DNA of 64,000 nt, taken from Candidatus Melainabacteria bacterium (GTDB lineage Bacteria; Cyanobacteriota; Vampirovibrionia; Obscuribacterales; Obscuribacteraceae). The notes under the pieces are model-generated. The model did not search any database, was not told the DNA's origin, and saw only the letters and a list, made by a program, of their open reading frames with translations. This document shows positions 44,268 to 52,604 of the stretch, piece after piece. Location: positions 2,232,001-2,296,000 of the forward strand of contig CP064963.1 in assembly GCA_016699165.1 (NCBI GenBank), written 5' to 3'. The first letter of the stretch is position 1, and the number at the start of each line of letters is the position of its first letter. The translations under genes were made by a program, and so were the position numbers.

Positions 44268-45503
44268 ATGATCCTCTTTATGACAAACGGAGCCACTACG
44301 ACTCTGTCGCCCGCGCCGCAAATTCAAGACCATGCGAGCGGAAACAAGAAACCCGAAACCGCAAAGAAGTTTGGCCAAAGCTTCTGTATTGCAGCGACCA
44401 TTTTTCTTGCACTAAATGTGATACCACAATTCACAGATACAAAAAATCAACTCTTTAATAAATTCGACCACCCTTGCAAAGGCAGCGTCTGGTATCTGGT
44501 CGACGACATGCGCTCGACTGCATCGACAAAAGCAGACTTTGCACTGCTTGGCTCATCATTAATGGTAGCCGCCATTACAAATGCTGATGCGACAGGCGAC
44601 AACAAACAAATCGACCTGACCACTTATCACAAAGCAACTTACTTAGATAAACAGCTAAACAAAGGAACAAATTCTGTCAACTTAGCTGTGGCTGGCGAAA
44701 TGCCATCCGATGCGCTGCTTATACTCAAAGCCACAATCGATAAGCTCAAACCGGGCGCGACGCTTGTGTACGGGCTGGCTCCGCGCGATTTCATCGACCA
44801 CGATTTCAAAAGCCCTACAGATTCGGAAGCCTATCAGCTCCTACATCGCGTCGTGCCGATGCAACAAGAATTGAGCGACAAATACAACGTCTCAATTTGG
44901 GAAAAGATGAACTTCTGGATTGAGAAATCCCTCTTTTTGAGCGATAACGCAATCGATATTCAGATGAAAATGTCAAAATGGGGCGATACTGCTATTGATA
45001 CCATTTTTGGCAAGCTCGATGATTCGCAATATCTTGTCGGCACAAGATTCTGGGATCGTCAAAAGCTCATTCCATCTTACAAAATGGTAGAACGCATTCC
45101 CAATGCCTTTATTCTGGAACCAGAAAATCTAACCAAGCCTCCTGTCTATGTCGACAACACAATGGAATATGTCATGCGTTATCGTCGCCCTGATATGAAG
45201 GCATTTGCTAACCAGGTATATTTTGTACAAAAAATCGGTGAGCTCTGCAAAGAACGCGGCATCAACCTAAAACTAGTGAACATGCCGATTACAGAGACAA
45301 ATCAAAACATTTTGCCTCCTGCGCTTTATCAAATCTATCTGACCAAAATGAACGAGCTTGCCACTGCCAATGGTGCGCAGTTCATCGACTTCAATAATCA
45401 TTCCGAATTTCAAAAATCAGACTTCAACGACGGCGTGCACATGAATGCCCGCGGCAGCCTCAAGTTTGTTCGGAAACTGGCGAAATATTTGCGATTGAAC
45501 TAG
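44268..45503 (+). CDS. SGNH-hydrolase-like membrane-anchored protein (DUF1574-like)
   Basis: A 411-aa protein with an N-terminal membrane segment (FCIAATIFLALNVIPQF, about aa 39-55), so it is probably anchored with the catalytic part outside. The SGNH layout is: block I GSSLM (aa 95-99, S in GSS), a G/N region and a C-terminal DGVHMNARGS (about aa 390-399) with the D--H dyad. This resembles DUF1574/AlgX-like acetyl-transfer or acetyl-esterase proteins that act on exopolysaccharide. No MBOAT partner is near. The start is uncertain: a second ATG four codons later (MTNGATT) is equally likely. Downstream palindromes are at 45521-45578. Confidence 0.8.
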   Translation: MILFMTNGATTTLSPAPQIQDHASGNKKPETAKKFGQSFCIAATIFLALNVIPQFTDTKNQLFNKFDHPCKGSVWYLVDDMRSTASTKADFALLGSSLMVAAITNADATGDNKQIDLTTYHKATYLDKQLNKGTNSVNLAVAGEMPSDALLILKATIDKLKPGATLVYGLAPRDFIDHDFKSPTDSEAYQLLHRVVPMQQELSDKYNVSIWEKMNFWIEKSLFLSDNAIDIQMKMSKWGDTAIDTIFGKLDDSQYLVGTRFWDRQKLIPSYKMVERIPNAFILEPENLTKPPVYVDNTMEYVMRYRRPDMKAFANQVYFVQKIGELCKERGINLKLVNMPITETNQNILPPALYQIYLTKMNELATANGAQFIDFNNHSEFQKSDFNDGVHMNARGSLKFVRKLAKYLRLN

Positions 45504-45520
45504 ATAATTCGGTAAGGTTT

Positions 45521-45578
45521 ATTAAAATATGCTGCCGGTAGCATATTTTAATGCGATTTTTATGCTGCCAGTAGCATA
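45521..45578. promoter_or_regulatory. paired inverted repeats, TATGCT type
   Basis: A nearly perfect 32-bp palindrome at 45521-45552 has 13-base arms (ATTAAAATATGCT) and a GCCGGT spacer. A second, TATGCT-GCCAGT-AGCATA, lies at 45561-45578. Their centres are 33 bp apart, and both share the TATGCTGCC-GTAGCATA core. They lie between the SGNH gene and the HTH-coiled-coil gene. They may be an operator pair, for example for the HTH protein downstream; the first could also end the SGNH transcript, though no T-run follows at once. Confidence 0.6.
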
Positions 45579-45660
45579 TTTCTATTTTGCCCTGCCATCA
45601 AAATGTAAGTTCTAGCCCCAGTGTCATTAAATCAATTAGCCTTTATTCTTGATTTCATAC

Positions 45661-45666
45661 TATAAT
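45661..45666 (+). promoter_or_regulatory. -10 box for the HTH-coiled-coil gene
   Basis: A consensus TATAAT 55 bases before the ATG at 45721. A -35 near TTAGCC is weak, with 19-base spacing. This promoter lies just downstream of the paired palindromes, so those could act as an operator. Confidence 0.4.
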
Positions 45667-45720
45667 TCTTTGAAAGGCGCTCCCAGAGCCGATATCCAAA
45701 GAATACAGGATCTATATTCA

Positions 45721-46950
45721 ATGAATAACCGCCAGATGTTTTCAATAAAAGAAGCAGCCCTCGAAATGGGTCTGGACAAAAAAACGTTGCGCGAAAAAAT
45801 CAAGAATGGCGAAATAAAAGTCGAAAAACGCATTGAAGGCACCAAGGAGAAATTCTTCGTAACTCGCAAAGAAGTAGAAAAATTCCTGGCAGAAAATGCC
45901 GGTAAATTGACTACAAACCAAAAACTCCAGACTATTTTCGACAATAGCGAAAGTATGTATTTCGGTGTCGACAACTTGGAGCCAGTCAAGCTTCAACCGC
46001 AAAGAAAGCGTCATGTCGCACCTAAATCTAGAGCCGAAGCGACGCCTGAAGCCGCCAAAGAAATTAAAATCGAAGCAAAAAAATTCGATGCAAGCGAATT
46101 ACTCGACTTCGAACCGCCCATAGCACCAAGTTTGGTGCCAGACGCACCCCCAGCGTTCATCTGGGATTTAGGTCCAGACAACATTTATGACTTCGAGCCT
46201 ACTCGAACTCTGGACGATGCCGAAAACGATCTCTTTGCCTCACGTCCTTACGAATCACCAAATGGTTCGATTTCAAACTTTTCTCGTACTCAAGCAACGC
46301 AAGAATCGACTGCCGAAGTCGAAAGTGTCTTGCGGACTATTTCTCAAGAATATAAACGCCGCCTGGATGAACAGCGCGAAATCAATCAATACTTGCAGCT
46401 TGAATTGGCACATGCCAAAAGTCAATTATTGCTTTTGCCCGACTTGAAAAAACAAGCTGACGCACTCTATCTCAAAGAGTTTGAAATTCAAGCATTGCGC
46501 AAGCAGGTTTCTTATCTCAAAGAAGCTTATGCGCAAGCAGCTCAAAACATTAGTGTTCAAGCCGAATATACCTATGTGTACGAAGAAGTCGAGGAAGTCC
46601 AAGAGTCAATTGATGTTGACGAAGAAAAAATTTCATTGCTCGATGAAAGCGTATTGCCCGAAATGGATCGACAGATTCAGAAAATCAAACGTGTGCAAGA
46701 GGCTGAGCAGTCGCTCGTTCTCGACAGACTCAAACTAGATGCCACCAAACGCCAGGACCAGAATCAAAATCTTACTTCGATGAAATCAAAAATCGACGAA
46801 CTCGAAAATATGATTGTAAGCATGACTGAACAAGTTCAGGTTCAAGTGCAAGAACAAAGTCAAAAACAAAGTCAAGCAACCACCCAAGAGTTAGAACTGG
46901 AGAAAGCTCCCGTAAAAAAGCCCTGGTGGAAGGTATTCCTGGGTCTTTAG
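45721..46950 (+). CDS. HTH (excisionase/MerR-like) coiled-coil protein
   Basis: A 409-aa protein. The N terminus (MNNRQMFSIKEAALEMGLDK, then KTLREKIKNGEIKVEKR and FFVTRKEVEKFL, aa 1-56) is a helix-turn-helix of the excisionase/MerR type. An acidic linker (about aa 60-195) leads to a coiled coil of about 190 aa with many glutamines at the end (SMTEQVQVQVQEQSQKQSQ near the C terminus). I chose the ATG at 45721, 55 bases after TATAAT; an earlier TTG (45649) would overlap the promoter. It may be a DNA-linked scaffold or a regulator, possibly of the palindrome pair upstream. It overlaps the next minus-strand gene by four bases. Confidence 0.7.
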   Translation: MNNRQMFSIKEAALEMGLDKKTLREKIKNGEIKVEKRIEGTKEKFFVTRKEVEKFLAENAGKLTTNQKLQTIFDNSESMYFGVDNLEPVKLQPQRKRHVAPKSRAEATPEAAKEIKIEAKKFDASELLDFEPPIAPSLVPDAPPAFIWDLGPDNIYDFEPTRTLDDAENDLFASRPYESPNGSISNFSRTQATQESTAEVESVLRTISQEYKRRLDEQREINQYLQLELAHAKSQLLLLPDLKKQADALYLKEFEIQALRKQVSYLKEAYAQAAQNISVQAEYTYVYEEVEEVQESIDVDEEKISLLDESVLPEMDRQIQKIKRVQEAEQSLVLDRLKLDATKRQDQNQNLTSMKSKIDELENMIVSMTEQVQVQVQEQSQKQSQATTQELELEKAPVKKPWWKVFLGL

Positions 46951-47897
46951 ACCTCGGGGACCTGAGTTTGGACGAATAAGTCACTGCAATGCTTTGAAAT
47001 ATCTTGTCCTTCGCGCCTGAATTGCAAGTCGCGACAATAAAGGGCTGAACCTACAAGAATTATCCCTGTGGACAGAATACTCAAAATCGTGCCCACTGCG
47101 GTTTCGACGCAAGCTAAGTGAAGTGGCATGTCGCCGTGCGCTTGTCCGCCATGAGTGAAGCTCTCAAACATTTCCATGCCAATTAACGGCAAATAAAAGG
47201 ATAGGCAGACGGCAAAAGCAGACATGCACAAAAGACAAATAAACGACCCGCTGCGCCACCAGTAGGGACTGACCAGCTCATAGCCGCGCTCCAGGATCTT
47301 GACAATAGCCAGGTCTTCAAGAGATACGAGTACGAACCAGACTGCGGTTAAAACTAGCGCCATGGCGCCCATGACGGTGCCTGCGACGATGATTGAAAAG
47401 AAGCTCGTAACAGCGATTATTCGCAAAATGTTTTTGCCAAACGCCAGAAGCAAGATTGCACCTATCGTTGTCACAATAAAAATAATGGTCGGCAAAATAA
47501 CGCCTGCCGTATAGACCACCATGATGCGCCACTGGTGCTTTCGGGCAAATTTGTAGGCAATTTCAAATTTGGAATCGACCAGGAAAGTGTCGCGAAGCAA
47601 AGCCACACAGCGCAAAGCAAGTTCCCACTGACTCAAGATAAAGAGAATAGCGAAGCCGAAAAGGATACTCAGATGTAGGGCAAAGCCTTGCATATTGCCG
47701 CCGCCCTTAATGAAAAAGAGCCAGGTCCACTCCATTCCGGTAATCGAGATACTCGCAAAGAGCGAGGGCCAAAAGAGCTTACCCACAAAATGGCGCCAGT
47801 TTGAGCGAAAGATACGAAAAGCAACGCCGACCAAATCGCCCAAGGTTGCGGGTTTTTGGGGCATAAACAGCTCTACATTCAAGTCAGTTGGCGTCAT
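46947..47897 (-). CDS. polytopic membrane protein (DUF975-like)
   Basis: A 316-aa membrane protein with about six hydrophobic segments, for example near aa 45-68, 78-96, 128-150, 158-180, 210-235 and 265-290. The pattern of a soluble N terminus followed by TM helices resembles DUF975 or glycerophosphodiester phosphodiesterase membrane-domain proteins, but no signature is clear. It contains W-rich patches (SNWRHFVGKLFWPSLF). It converges with the preceding HTH protein. Function unknown. Confidence 0.65.
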   Translation of the reverse strand: MTPTDLNVELFMPQKPATLGDLVGVAFRIFRSNWRHFVGKLFWPSLFASISITGMEWTWLFFIKGGGNMQGFALHLSILFGFAILFILSQWELALRCVALLRDTFLVDSKFEIAYKFARKHQWRIMVVYTAGVILPTIIFIVTTIGAILLLAFGKNILRIIAVTSFFSIIVAGTVMGAMALVLTAVWFVLVSLEDLAIVKILERGYELVSPYWWRSGSFICLLCMSAFAVCLSFYLPLIGMEMFESFTHGGQAHGDMPLHLACVETAVGTILSILSTGIILVGSALYCRDLQFRREGQDISKHCSDLFVQTQVPEV

Positions 47898-47959
47898 AGT
47901 CTGTATAATAAGTACTCTCTTTCATATTCCCTCTTGCCATATCGCTACGCAAACGCAAA

Positions 47960-49273
47960 ATGAGGCGCATCGAAAAACGTACTTACCTGGATCCTATACA
48001 CCAGGATATAACTCTGAACCGAAAGGTGCCAGCCGAGCGTCTGATTATGGACCTCATCGACACCGAAGAGTTTCAGCGTCTTCGACGAGTCCAGCAACTC
48101 GGGCTTTCGCATTTTACTTTTCATGGGGCTGAGTGCTCGCGTTTTGCGCACTCTATTGGCGTTATGCATATTGCATCACAGCTCTATCATCATTTGATTC
48201 AGTTCGAAGAAAACGAAAGTCTCAAAGACAAATATCCGCTTATTTTGGCATCGGCGCTTTTGCACGATGTTGGACACGGACCCTTTTCGCACGTAACAGA
48301 AAAAATCTTGAATTACGATCACGAAGAGTGGTCGTGCCGCATCATTAGCGGCAATACGCAAATAAATAGAGTGCTTGAATCTTTCACCGAATTTCCTGAT
48401 CTTGCTAATCAAATTGTGAAAGTTTTAAAAAAAGAGTATACGCCTAAATACATTTCGCACATGGTATCGAGCCAGCTAGACTGCGATCGCTTCGATTATT
48501 TATTGCGAGATAGTTATACAACTGGTACCAAATATGGTTTGTTTGCATTGCAGCGCATTATTCGCTCAATGGAAATAGACGAAGAAAATGATCGCATTAT
48601 TGTAGTGGGCGAGAAAGGTCAAATCGCTGTTGAAGACTATCTCTTCGCTCGTTATTCGATGTACGCTCAAATTTATTATCATCGCAAAAATTTAGCTACT
48701 CGTTGTCTCTTAAGCAAGCTCGTAAAACGCGTAAGACACGTAATGGAAAACAGAGAAAAGCCTATTTGTTTTGTTGACGAACCTACTGAAAAATGGCTCA
48801 AAGGGCTGCCTTTAACCGAAGCTGATTATTTGAAGTTAGACGACTATCAAATGAATTATCACATCAAACGCTGGACCGAAGACAGCGATCCGATTTTGTC
48901 TGACCTGTCCAAGCGCTTCTTGCATCGCAGACTATTTAAAGCTATTAGAATCAATACCAAAGATGCCGAGCGCATTAAAACAATCGAACGCGAAGCGGCT
49001 CGTCTAATCAAAGATATGGCAATGGATCCCGAGTATTACATCGGAATCGAATCGACCGGATTTCGTCCATACGACTATTACAGACCAGACGATGATCATC
49101 CCCAGACTAATATCGTAGTCAAAGTGGAAGGTCACAACACTGTCGAATTATCTAAAATATCTCCTGCTGTAGAAGCGCTCGTCAATGGCAATTACGAGTC
49201 TTATTGGTTGGTTTATCCCGAAGAAATTGCCGACCGCATTGAAGTTGTTAAAGAACATATTCCAGTTGTATAA
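47960..49273 (+). CDS. HD superfamily phosphohydrolase (COG1078-like)
   Basis: A 437-aa HD-domain phosphohydrolase related to dNTP triphosphohydrolases (COG1078). The metal ligands are H64 (RFAHSIGV, aa 61-68), HD at 102-103 in LLHDVGHGPFSH, H106, H111 and a later aspartate in SQLDCDRFDYLLRD (about aa 170-183). LQRLRRVQQLGLSH-type FQRLRRVQQLGLSHFTFHG is the family start. It likely hydrolyses nucleoside triphosphates or related nucleotides. It is divergent from the DUF975-like gene and precedes ffh with 24 bases between. Confidence 0.9.
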   Translation: MRRIEKRTYLDPIHQDITLNRKVPAERLIMDLIDTEEFQRLRRVQQLGLSHFTFHGAECSRFAHSIGVMHIASQLYHHLIQFEENESLKDKYPLILASALLHDVGHGPFSHVTEKILNYDHEEWSCRIISGNTQINRVLESFTEFPDLANQIVKVLKKEYTPKYISHMVSSQLDCDRFDYLLRDSYTTGTKYGLFALQRIIRSMEIDEENDRIIVVGEKGQIAVEDYLFARYSMYAQIYYHRKNLATRCLLSKLVKRVRHVMENREKPICFVDEPTEKWLKGLPLTEADYLKLDDYQMNYHIKRWTEDSDPILSDLSKRFLHRRLFKAIRINTKDAERIKTIEREAARLIKDMAMDPEYYIGIESTGFRPYDYYRPDDDHPQTNIVVKVEGHNTVELSKISPAVEALVNGNYESYWLVYPEEIADRIEVVKEHIPVV

Positions 49274-49297
49274 AAATAAGCAAAAGAGGCACTAGCA

Positions 49298-50830
49298 ATG
49301 TTCGACACGCTGACAGACAAATTACATTCGACCTTCAAGAACCTCACAGGCGACTCAAAGCTAAGCGCCGAGAATATTGAAGATGCCATTCGCGAAGTGC
49401 GCAAGTCGCTACTTGAAGCGGACGTCAGTTTGAAAGTGGTGAAACTATTTATTAGTCGAGTACGCCAAAAGGCTCTAGGAGCCGAAGTACTTGAGTCTGT
49501 CACACCCACTCAACAATTTATCAAAATAGTTTATGACGAACTAGTCATCATATTTGGTGGCGAAAATGTACCACTTAAAACAGAGGGAACACCAGGCATC
49601 ATAATGCTTCTTGGCTTGCAGGGTGCCGGTAAAACAACCGCCACTGCCAAGCTTGCCAACAAATTAAAGCGCGAAGGCATGAAACCACTAATGGTGGCAT
49701 GTGACGTTCAGCGTCCAGCCGCTATTAAACAACTTGAGACACTTGGCGAACAAGTTGGTGTACCCGTTTTCACCATCCCCGATAGCAAAGACGTTCAAGA
49801 CATTGCCGAGAAAGCGATTCAAAAAGCCAAAGAAGAAAATTTGAGCCCGGTACTGCTCGACACAGCCGGTCGCTTACAAGTAGACACCGAGCTTATGGCA
49901 GAGCTTTTACTTTTAGACAGAGCGCTTGAGCCAGCAGAAAAAATCTTGGTCGTAGACGCTATGACCGGTCAAGAAGCAGTAAACGTTGCCGAAACTTTCA
50001 ATACTCAGCTCGATATAACTGGCGTTCTTTTAGCCAAGTCAGACGGTGATGCTAGAGGCGGTGCTGCACTTTCTGTGCGCGAAGCCGTGGGCAAACCTAT
50101 TAAACTGATTTCTACTGGCGAAAAGATGGAAGACCTCGAAGCCTTCTATCCAGACCGCATGGCAAGCCGCATTCTAGACATGGGCGATGTGTTGTCGCTT
50201 ATGGAAAAAGCTCAGAAGAACATCGATGAGAAAGATGCCGAGCGCTTGGCCAAAGAAATGATGCAAGGCGATTTTTCACTTGAAACATTTATGCAAATGC
50301 AAAAAATGATGAAAAAGATGGGTCCTATGGGCGACATCATGAAGATGATGGGTATGGGAAACATGTTCGGATTGGATTCATCCAAGCAAAAATTGCTTGC
50401 CGATGAAGGCGAAGTGATGATGAAGCTCTACGAAACCGCAATAAATTCAATGACGAAAGAAGAGCGTAAAAACCCAGACATCATCGACTTCAAGCGCAGA
50501 CGTCGCATTTCTAAAGGTTCAGGACTGAAAGACAATCAGCTTGGACAAATGCTCAATCAATTTCAGACGATGCGCCAAATGTTTAATATGATGCGCCCTA
50601 TGATGGGCGGTGCATTAGGCGGTATGGGCGGAGGTCTGCCCGGCATGGGCGGTATGCAAATGCCGGATCTTGGCAGTTTGCTCAGTGGCGGCGGAATGCC
50701 CAAGATGCCTAAAATGCCACCTGGCATGAAACCCGGTCAAATGCCTCCTGGATTTCCACCAATGCCTCCGATGGGCGGCGGCGGTGTCAGTGCCGGCTCG
50801 GGCAAAAAGTTTAAGAAGCGTCGTCGCTAA
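49298..50830 (+). CDS. ffh: signal recognition particle protein Ffh
   Basis: GTPase subunit of the signal recognition particle, which guides membrane and exported proteins to the Sec translocon. The NG domain shows GLQGAGKTTATAKLA (G1, about aa 106-120), DTAGRLQVD and AKSDGDARGGAALSV. The M domain starts near aa 310 and is very rich in methionine and glycine (MGGALGGMGGGLPGMGGM), longer than in E. coli (453 aa) and ending in a basic tail (KKFKKRRR). It is followed by rpsP and khpA, as often in bacteria. No 4.5S RNA gene was seen in the window. Confidence 0.97.
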   Translation: MFDTLTDKLHSTFKNLTGDSKLSAENIEDAIREVRKSLLEADVSLKVVKLFISRVRQKALGAEVLESVTPTQQFIKIVYDELVIIFGGENVPLKTEGTPGIIMLLGLQGAGKTTATAKLANKLKREGMKPLMVACDVQRPAAIKQLETLGEQVGVPVFTIPDSKDVQDIAEKAIQKAKEENLSPVLLDTAGRLQVDTELMAELLLLDRALEPAEKILVVDAMTGQEAVNVAETFNTQLDITGVLLAKSDGDARGGAALSVREAVGKPIKLISTGEKMEDLEAFYPDRMASRILDMGDVLSLMEKAQKNIDEKDAERLAKEMMQGDFSLETFMQMQKMMKKMGPMGDIMKMMGMGNMFGLDSSKQKLLADEGEVMMKLYETAINSMTKEERKNPDIIDFKRRRRISKGSGLKDNQLGQMLNQFQTMRQMFNMMRPMMGGALGGMGGGLPGMGGMQMPDLGSLLSGGGMPKMPKMPPGMKPGQMPPGFPPMPPMGGGGVSAGSGKKFKKRRR

Positions 50831-50910
50831 AGCCCCTCAGGGCGCAAGCTTAAGCAGGGCTAATGCCAAACTGTTAAGCAGCCCTTAAAAGCCCGGCTTA
50901 TTCAGTAGTA

Positions 50911-50938
50911 TTGTGTTGTTCATCTGTTAAAATACAAT
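50911..50938 (+). promoter_or_regulatory. possible rpsP promoter
   Basis: TTGTGT (50911-50916) and TACAAT (50933-50938) are 16 bases apart, 34 bases before the GTG start. An overlapping TAAAAT is also available. The 142-base ffh-rpsP gap is longer than expected for a tight operon, so a separate promoter is plausible. It also contains weak GGGCT/AGCCC repeats of unclear meaning. Confidence 0.4.
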
Positions 50939-50972
50939 CCTTGCCAAATATAGAAACCAAGAGGAAATTGCA

Positions 50973-51224
50973 GTGGTTAAGTTAAGGCTGAAGCGCACTG
51001 GCGCTAAGAAAGCCCCTCATTATCGAATCGTCGCCGTAGACATGCGCGTGCGTCGCGACGGAAAACCTATTGAAGAGATTGGTTATTACAACCCTCGCTC
51101 CAAAGAACTTAGACTTGATAAAGAAGCAGTACAAAAATGGATAAAAAACGGCGCCCAGCCCAGCGAAACGGTGGCTACTTTAATCAAAAGGGCAGAGGCT
51201 CAGGCCGCTACCCAAGCAAGTTAA
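50973..51224 (+). CDS. rpsP: 30S ribosomal protein S16
   Basis: An 83-aa S16 protein that helps assemble the 30S body. The start VKLRLKRTGAKKAPHYRIV, then AVDMRVRRDGKPIEEIGYYNP are textbook family motifs, and the C terminus ends at a normal length (QAATQAS). It starts at a GTG, with GAGGAA about six bases upstream. It sits in the conserved ffh-rpsP-khpA order. Confidence 0.97.
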   Translation: MVKLRLKRTGAKKAPHYRIVAVDMRVRRDGKPIEEIGYYNPRSKELRLDKEAVQKWIKNGAQPSETVATLIKRAEAQAATQAS

Positions 51225-51469
51225 TAGAAACAACCGCGCCCGAAGATTTAGCCGAATACATCCTCCAGGTTTTGGCACGAGAACCTGATACATTGCAATT
51301 CGAGCGTAAAAGCTTTGGACCGCGTCGTTCACGCTTAGCGGTCACATGCGATCCTATTGTCACCGGTCGCCTGATCGGCAAAGACGGCAGAACAATCACC
51401 GCGTTGCGCTCGCTAATCAAGGCCGCTTCTGGTCGTTATGGCAAACGAGTCGACATCATAGTCTCTTGA
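51137..51469 (+). CDS. khpA: KH-domain RNA-binding protein KhpA
   Basis: A single-KH-domain RNA-binding protein. The GxxG loop is GKDG in VTGRLIGKDGRTITALRSL (about aa 75-93 from this start), and the C terminus GRYGKRVDIIVS is typical. KhpA normally forms a dimer with KhpB and binds mRNA. The start is uncertain: the first ATG (51137) lies inside rpsP and would add about 30 basic residues unlike the family; the usual 80-aa protein would start near 51224, where only an ATA, just after the rpsP stop, is available. Both are possible. Confidence 0.88.
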   Translation: MDKKRRPAQRNGGYFNQKGRGSGRYPSKLIETTAPEDLAEYILQVLAREPDTLQFERKSFGPRRSRLAVTCDPIVTGRLIGKDGRTITALRSLIKAASGRYGKRVDIIVS

Positions 51470-51768
51470 GCGAACAAATTTCAGACCAAAACAAAGATCT
51501 TCTGGACCTTCTGGTCGAAGGCAAGGTCATTTCTCAAGCGCAAGCTTCTCTTGTGCGCAATGACCACGAAGTTACTGGCATGACTTTTGAAGAGATTTTA
51601 GTTGCTCGCTCGTGGGTAACTGAAGCGAAGCTTTCTGAATTAGCGCCAAAGCAATCTGAAATTACCTTGAGCCCCGATTCTGCTGATCGCAAACCACCCA
51701 CTTATCAAGAAAATTTGAAGCGATATCGCCAGATTATGGCTGAGATTCTCGGGGAGTCTTCTGAGTAG
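51466..51768 (+). CDS. small protein similar to the N-domain of PilB/GspE
   Basis: A 100-aa protein starting at a TTG that overlaps the khpA stop (TTGA), so it is translationally coupled. LLDLLVEGKVISQAQASLV, then FEEILVARSWVTEAKLSEL resemble the helical repeats LVE-GLIT--QL that occur in the N-terminal domain of type II secretion/type IV pilus ATPases. There is no ATPase domain. It occupies the place in the operon where rimM and trmD usually follow. Function unknown; the assignment is by pattern only. Confidence 0.5.
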   Translation: MSEQISDQNKDLLDLLVEGKVISQAQASLVRNDHEVTGMTFEEILVARSWVTEAKLSELAPKQSEITLSPDSADRKPPTYQENLKRYRQIMAEILGESSE

Positions 51769-51810
51769 GCGGCAATAACGGTGAAGCCATCAGGCATTAC
51801 AGATTGAATT

Positions 51811-51835
51811 CAAACAAATACAAGCTATTTGTTTG
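51811..51835. terminator. AT-rich hairpin between convergent genes
   Basis: Perfect ten-base arms, CAAACAAATA (51811-51820) and TATTTGTTTG (51826-51835), with a five-base loop. The minus-strand GT2 stop codon lies within it. It may end either transcript but lacks a T-run. Confidence 0.35.
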
Positions 51836-52595
51836 AGCGAGTATATTGAATTTTTTTATTGACGTAAATGCTGTATTCAAGCGCCAATTGCAGACCTAGC
51901 ACACCATCCATGATACCGCCACGCAAAAGATATCGATAAGTGAAGGTCCATACTGGTCTGAGATAACAGGCAAGCGAATTACTGTACTTGTCCTTATGTT
52001 CGCCACCGCTTGCTTGCTGTTTTTTATATTCTTCTGCCGAAAGCCTGGCATATTTTTCCATCGCCTGACTGAACTCTTCTACTGAATTGTAGCCATAGTG
52101 CAGCATATGATTATTTAGTGTGCGCACCGCTCCAGAAACTTTTATCGCCTCATGCACCATTCGGTTATTGAATTGACCACTGCCTTTCTTAATCAGCCGC
52201 AGCTGGGCATCAGGATAAAAACCACCAAATCGTATTTGCTTGTTGCCTATCAGTAAAACTCTAGGAAGCTTGTAGCCCTCGAATTGATTTATTTCGCCAG
52301 TAATCTTTAGCTCTAAAATTTCTTTCTGCAACTCGGGTGTTAATACCTCATCGGCATCCAGACTCAGAACCCAATCACAAGCAGCAAGTTCTAGTGCGAA
52401 GTTTTTTTGTGCTGAGTATCCAAGCCATTCTTGAAAGAGGCATCGTGCACCATGACTTTCTGCCACGCTTACAGTTTGGTCGGTCGAACCAGAATCAACA
52501 ACGATAATTTCATCGGCAATTGACTGCACCGCATCTAGTACCATGCCGATTTTTTTCTCTTCGTTTTTTGCAACGATTACGACCGAAATCGGCAT
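51825..52595 (-). CDS. glycosyltransferase family 2 (WaaE-like)
   Basis: A 256-aa GT2-family transferase that builds LPS core or similar surface glycans. It begins MPISVVIVAKNEEKKI, then DEIIVVDSGSTDQT and the metal motif LSLDADEVL (about aa 77-85). The later part, FGGFYPDAQLRLIKKG, then FNNRMVHE and TFTYRYLLRGGI, matches the WaaE/KdtX-like branch, which adds glucose to the core heptose. It is likely at the inner membrane. It is followed by nothing on its strand; the retropepsin gene lies just upstream. Confidence 0.9.
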   Translation of the reverse strand: MPISVVIVAKNEEKKIGMVLDAVQSIADEIIVVDSGSTDQTVSVAESHGARCLFQEWLGYSAQKNFALELAACDWVLSLDADEVLTPELQKEILELKITGEINQFEGYKLPRVLLIGNKQIRFGGFYPDAQLRLIKKGSGQFNNRMVHEAIKVSGAVRTLNNHMLHYGYNSVEEFSQAMEKYARLSAEEYKKQQASGGEHKDKYSNSLACYLRPVWTFTYRYLLRGGIMDGVLGLQLALEYSIYVNKKIQYTRSNK

Positions 52596-52604
52596 AGTTA
52601 GTAC

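Noticed and set aside
39850..48490. GCGATCGC (HIP1-like octamer seen in many cyanobacteria)
   Set aside because: I noticed only two copies in the window, so there is no HIP1 enrichment to support a cyanobacterial signature.
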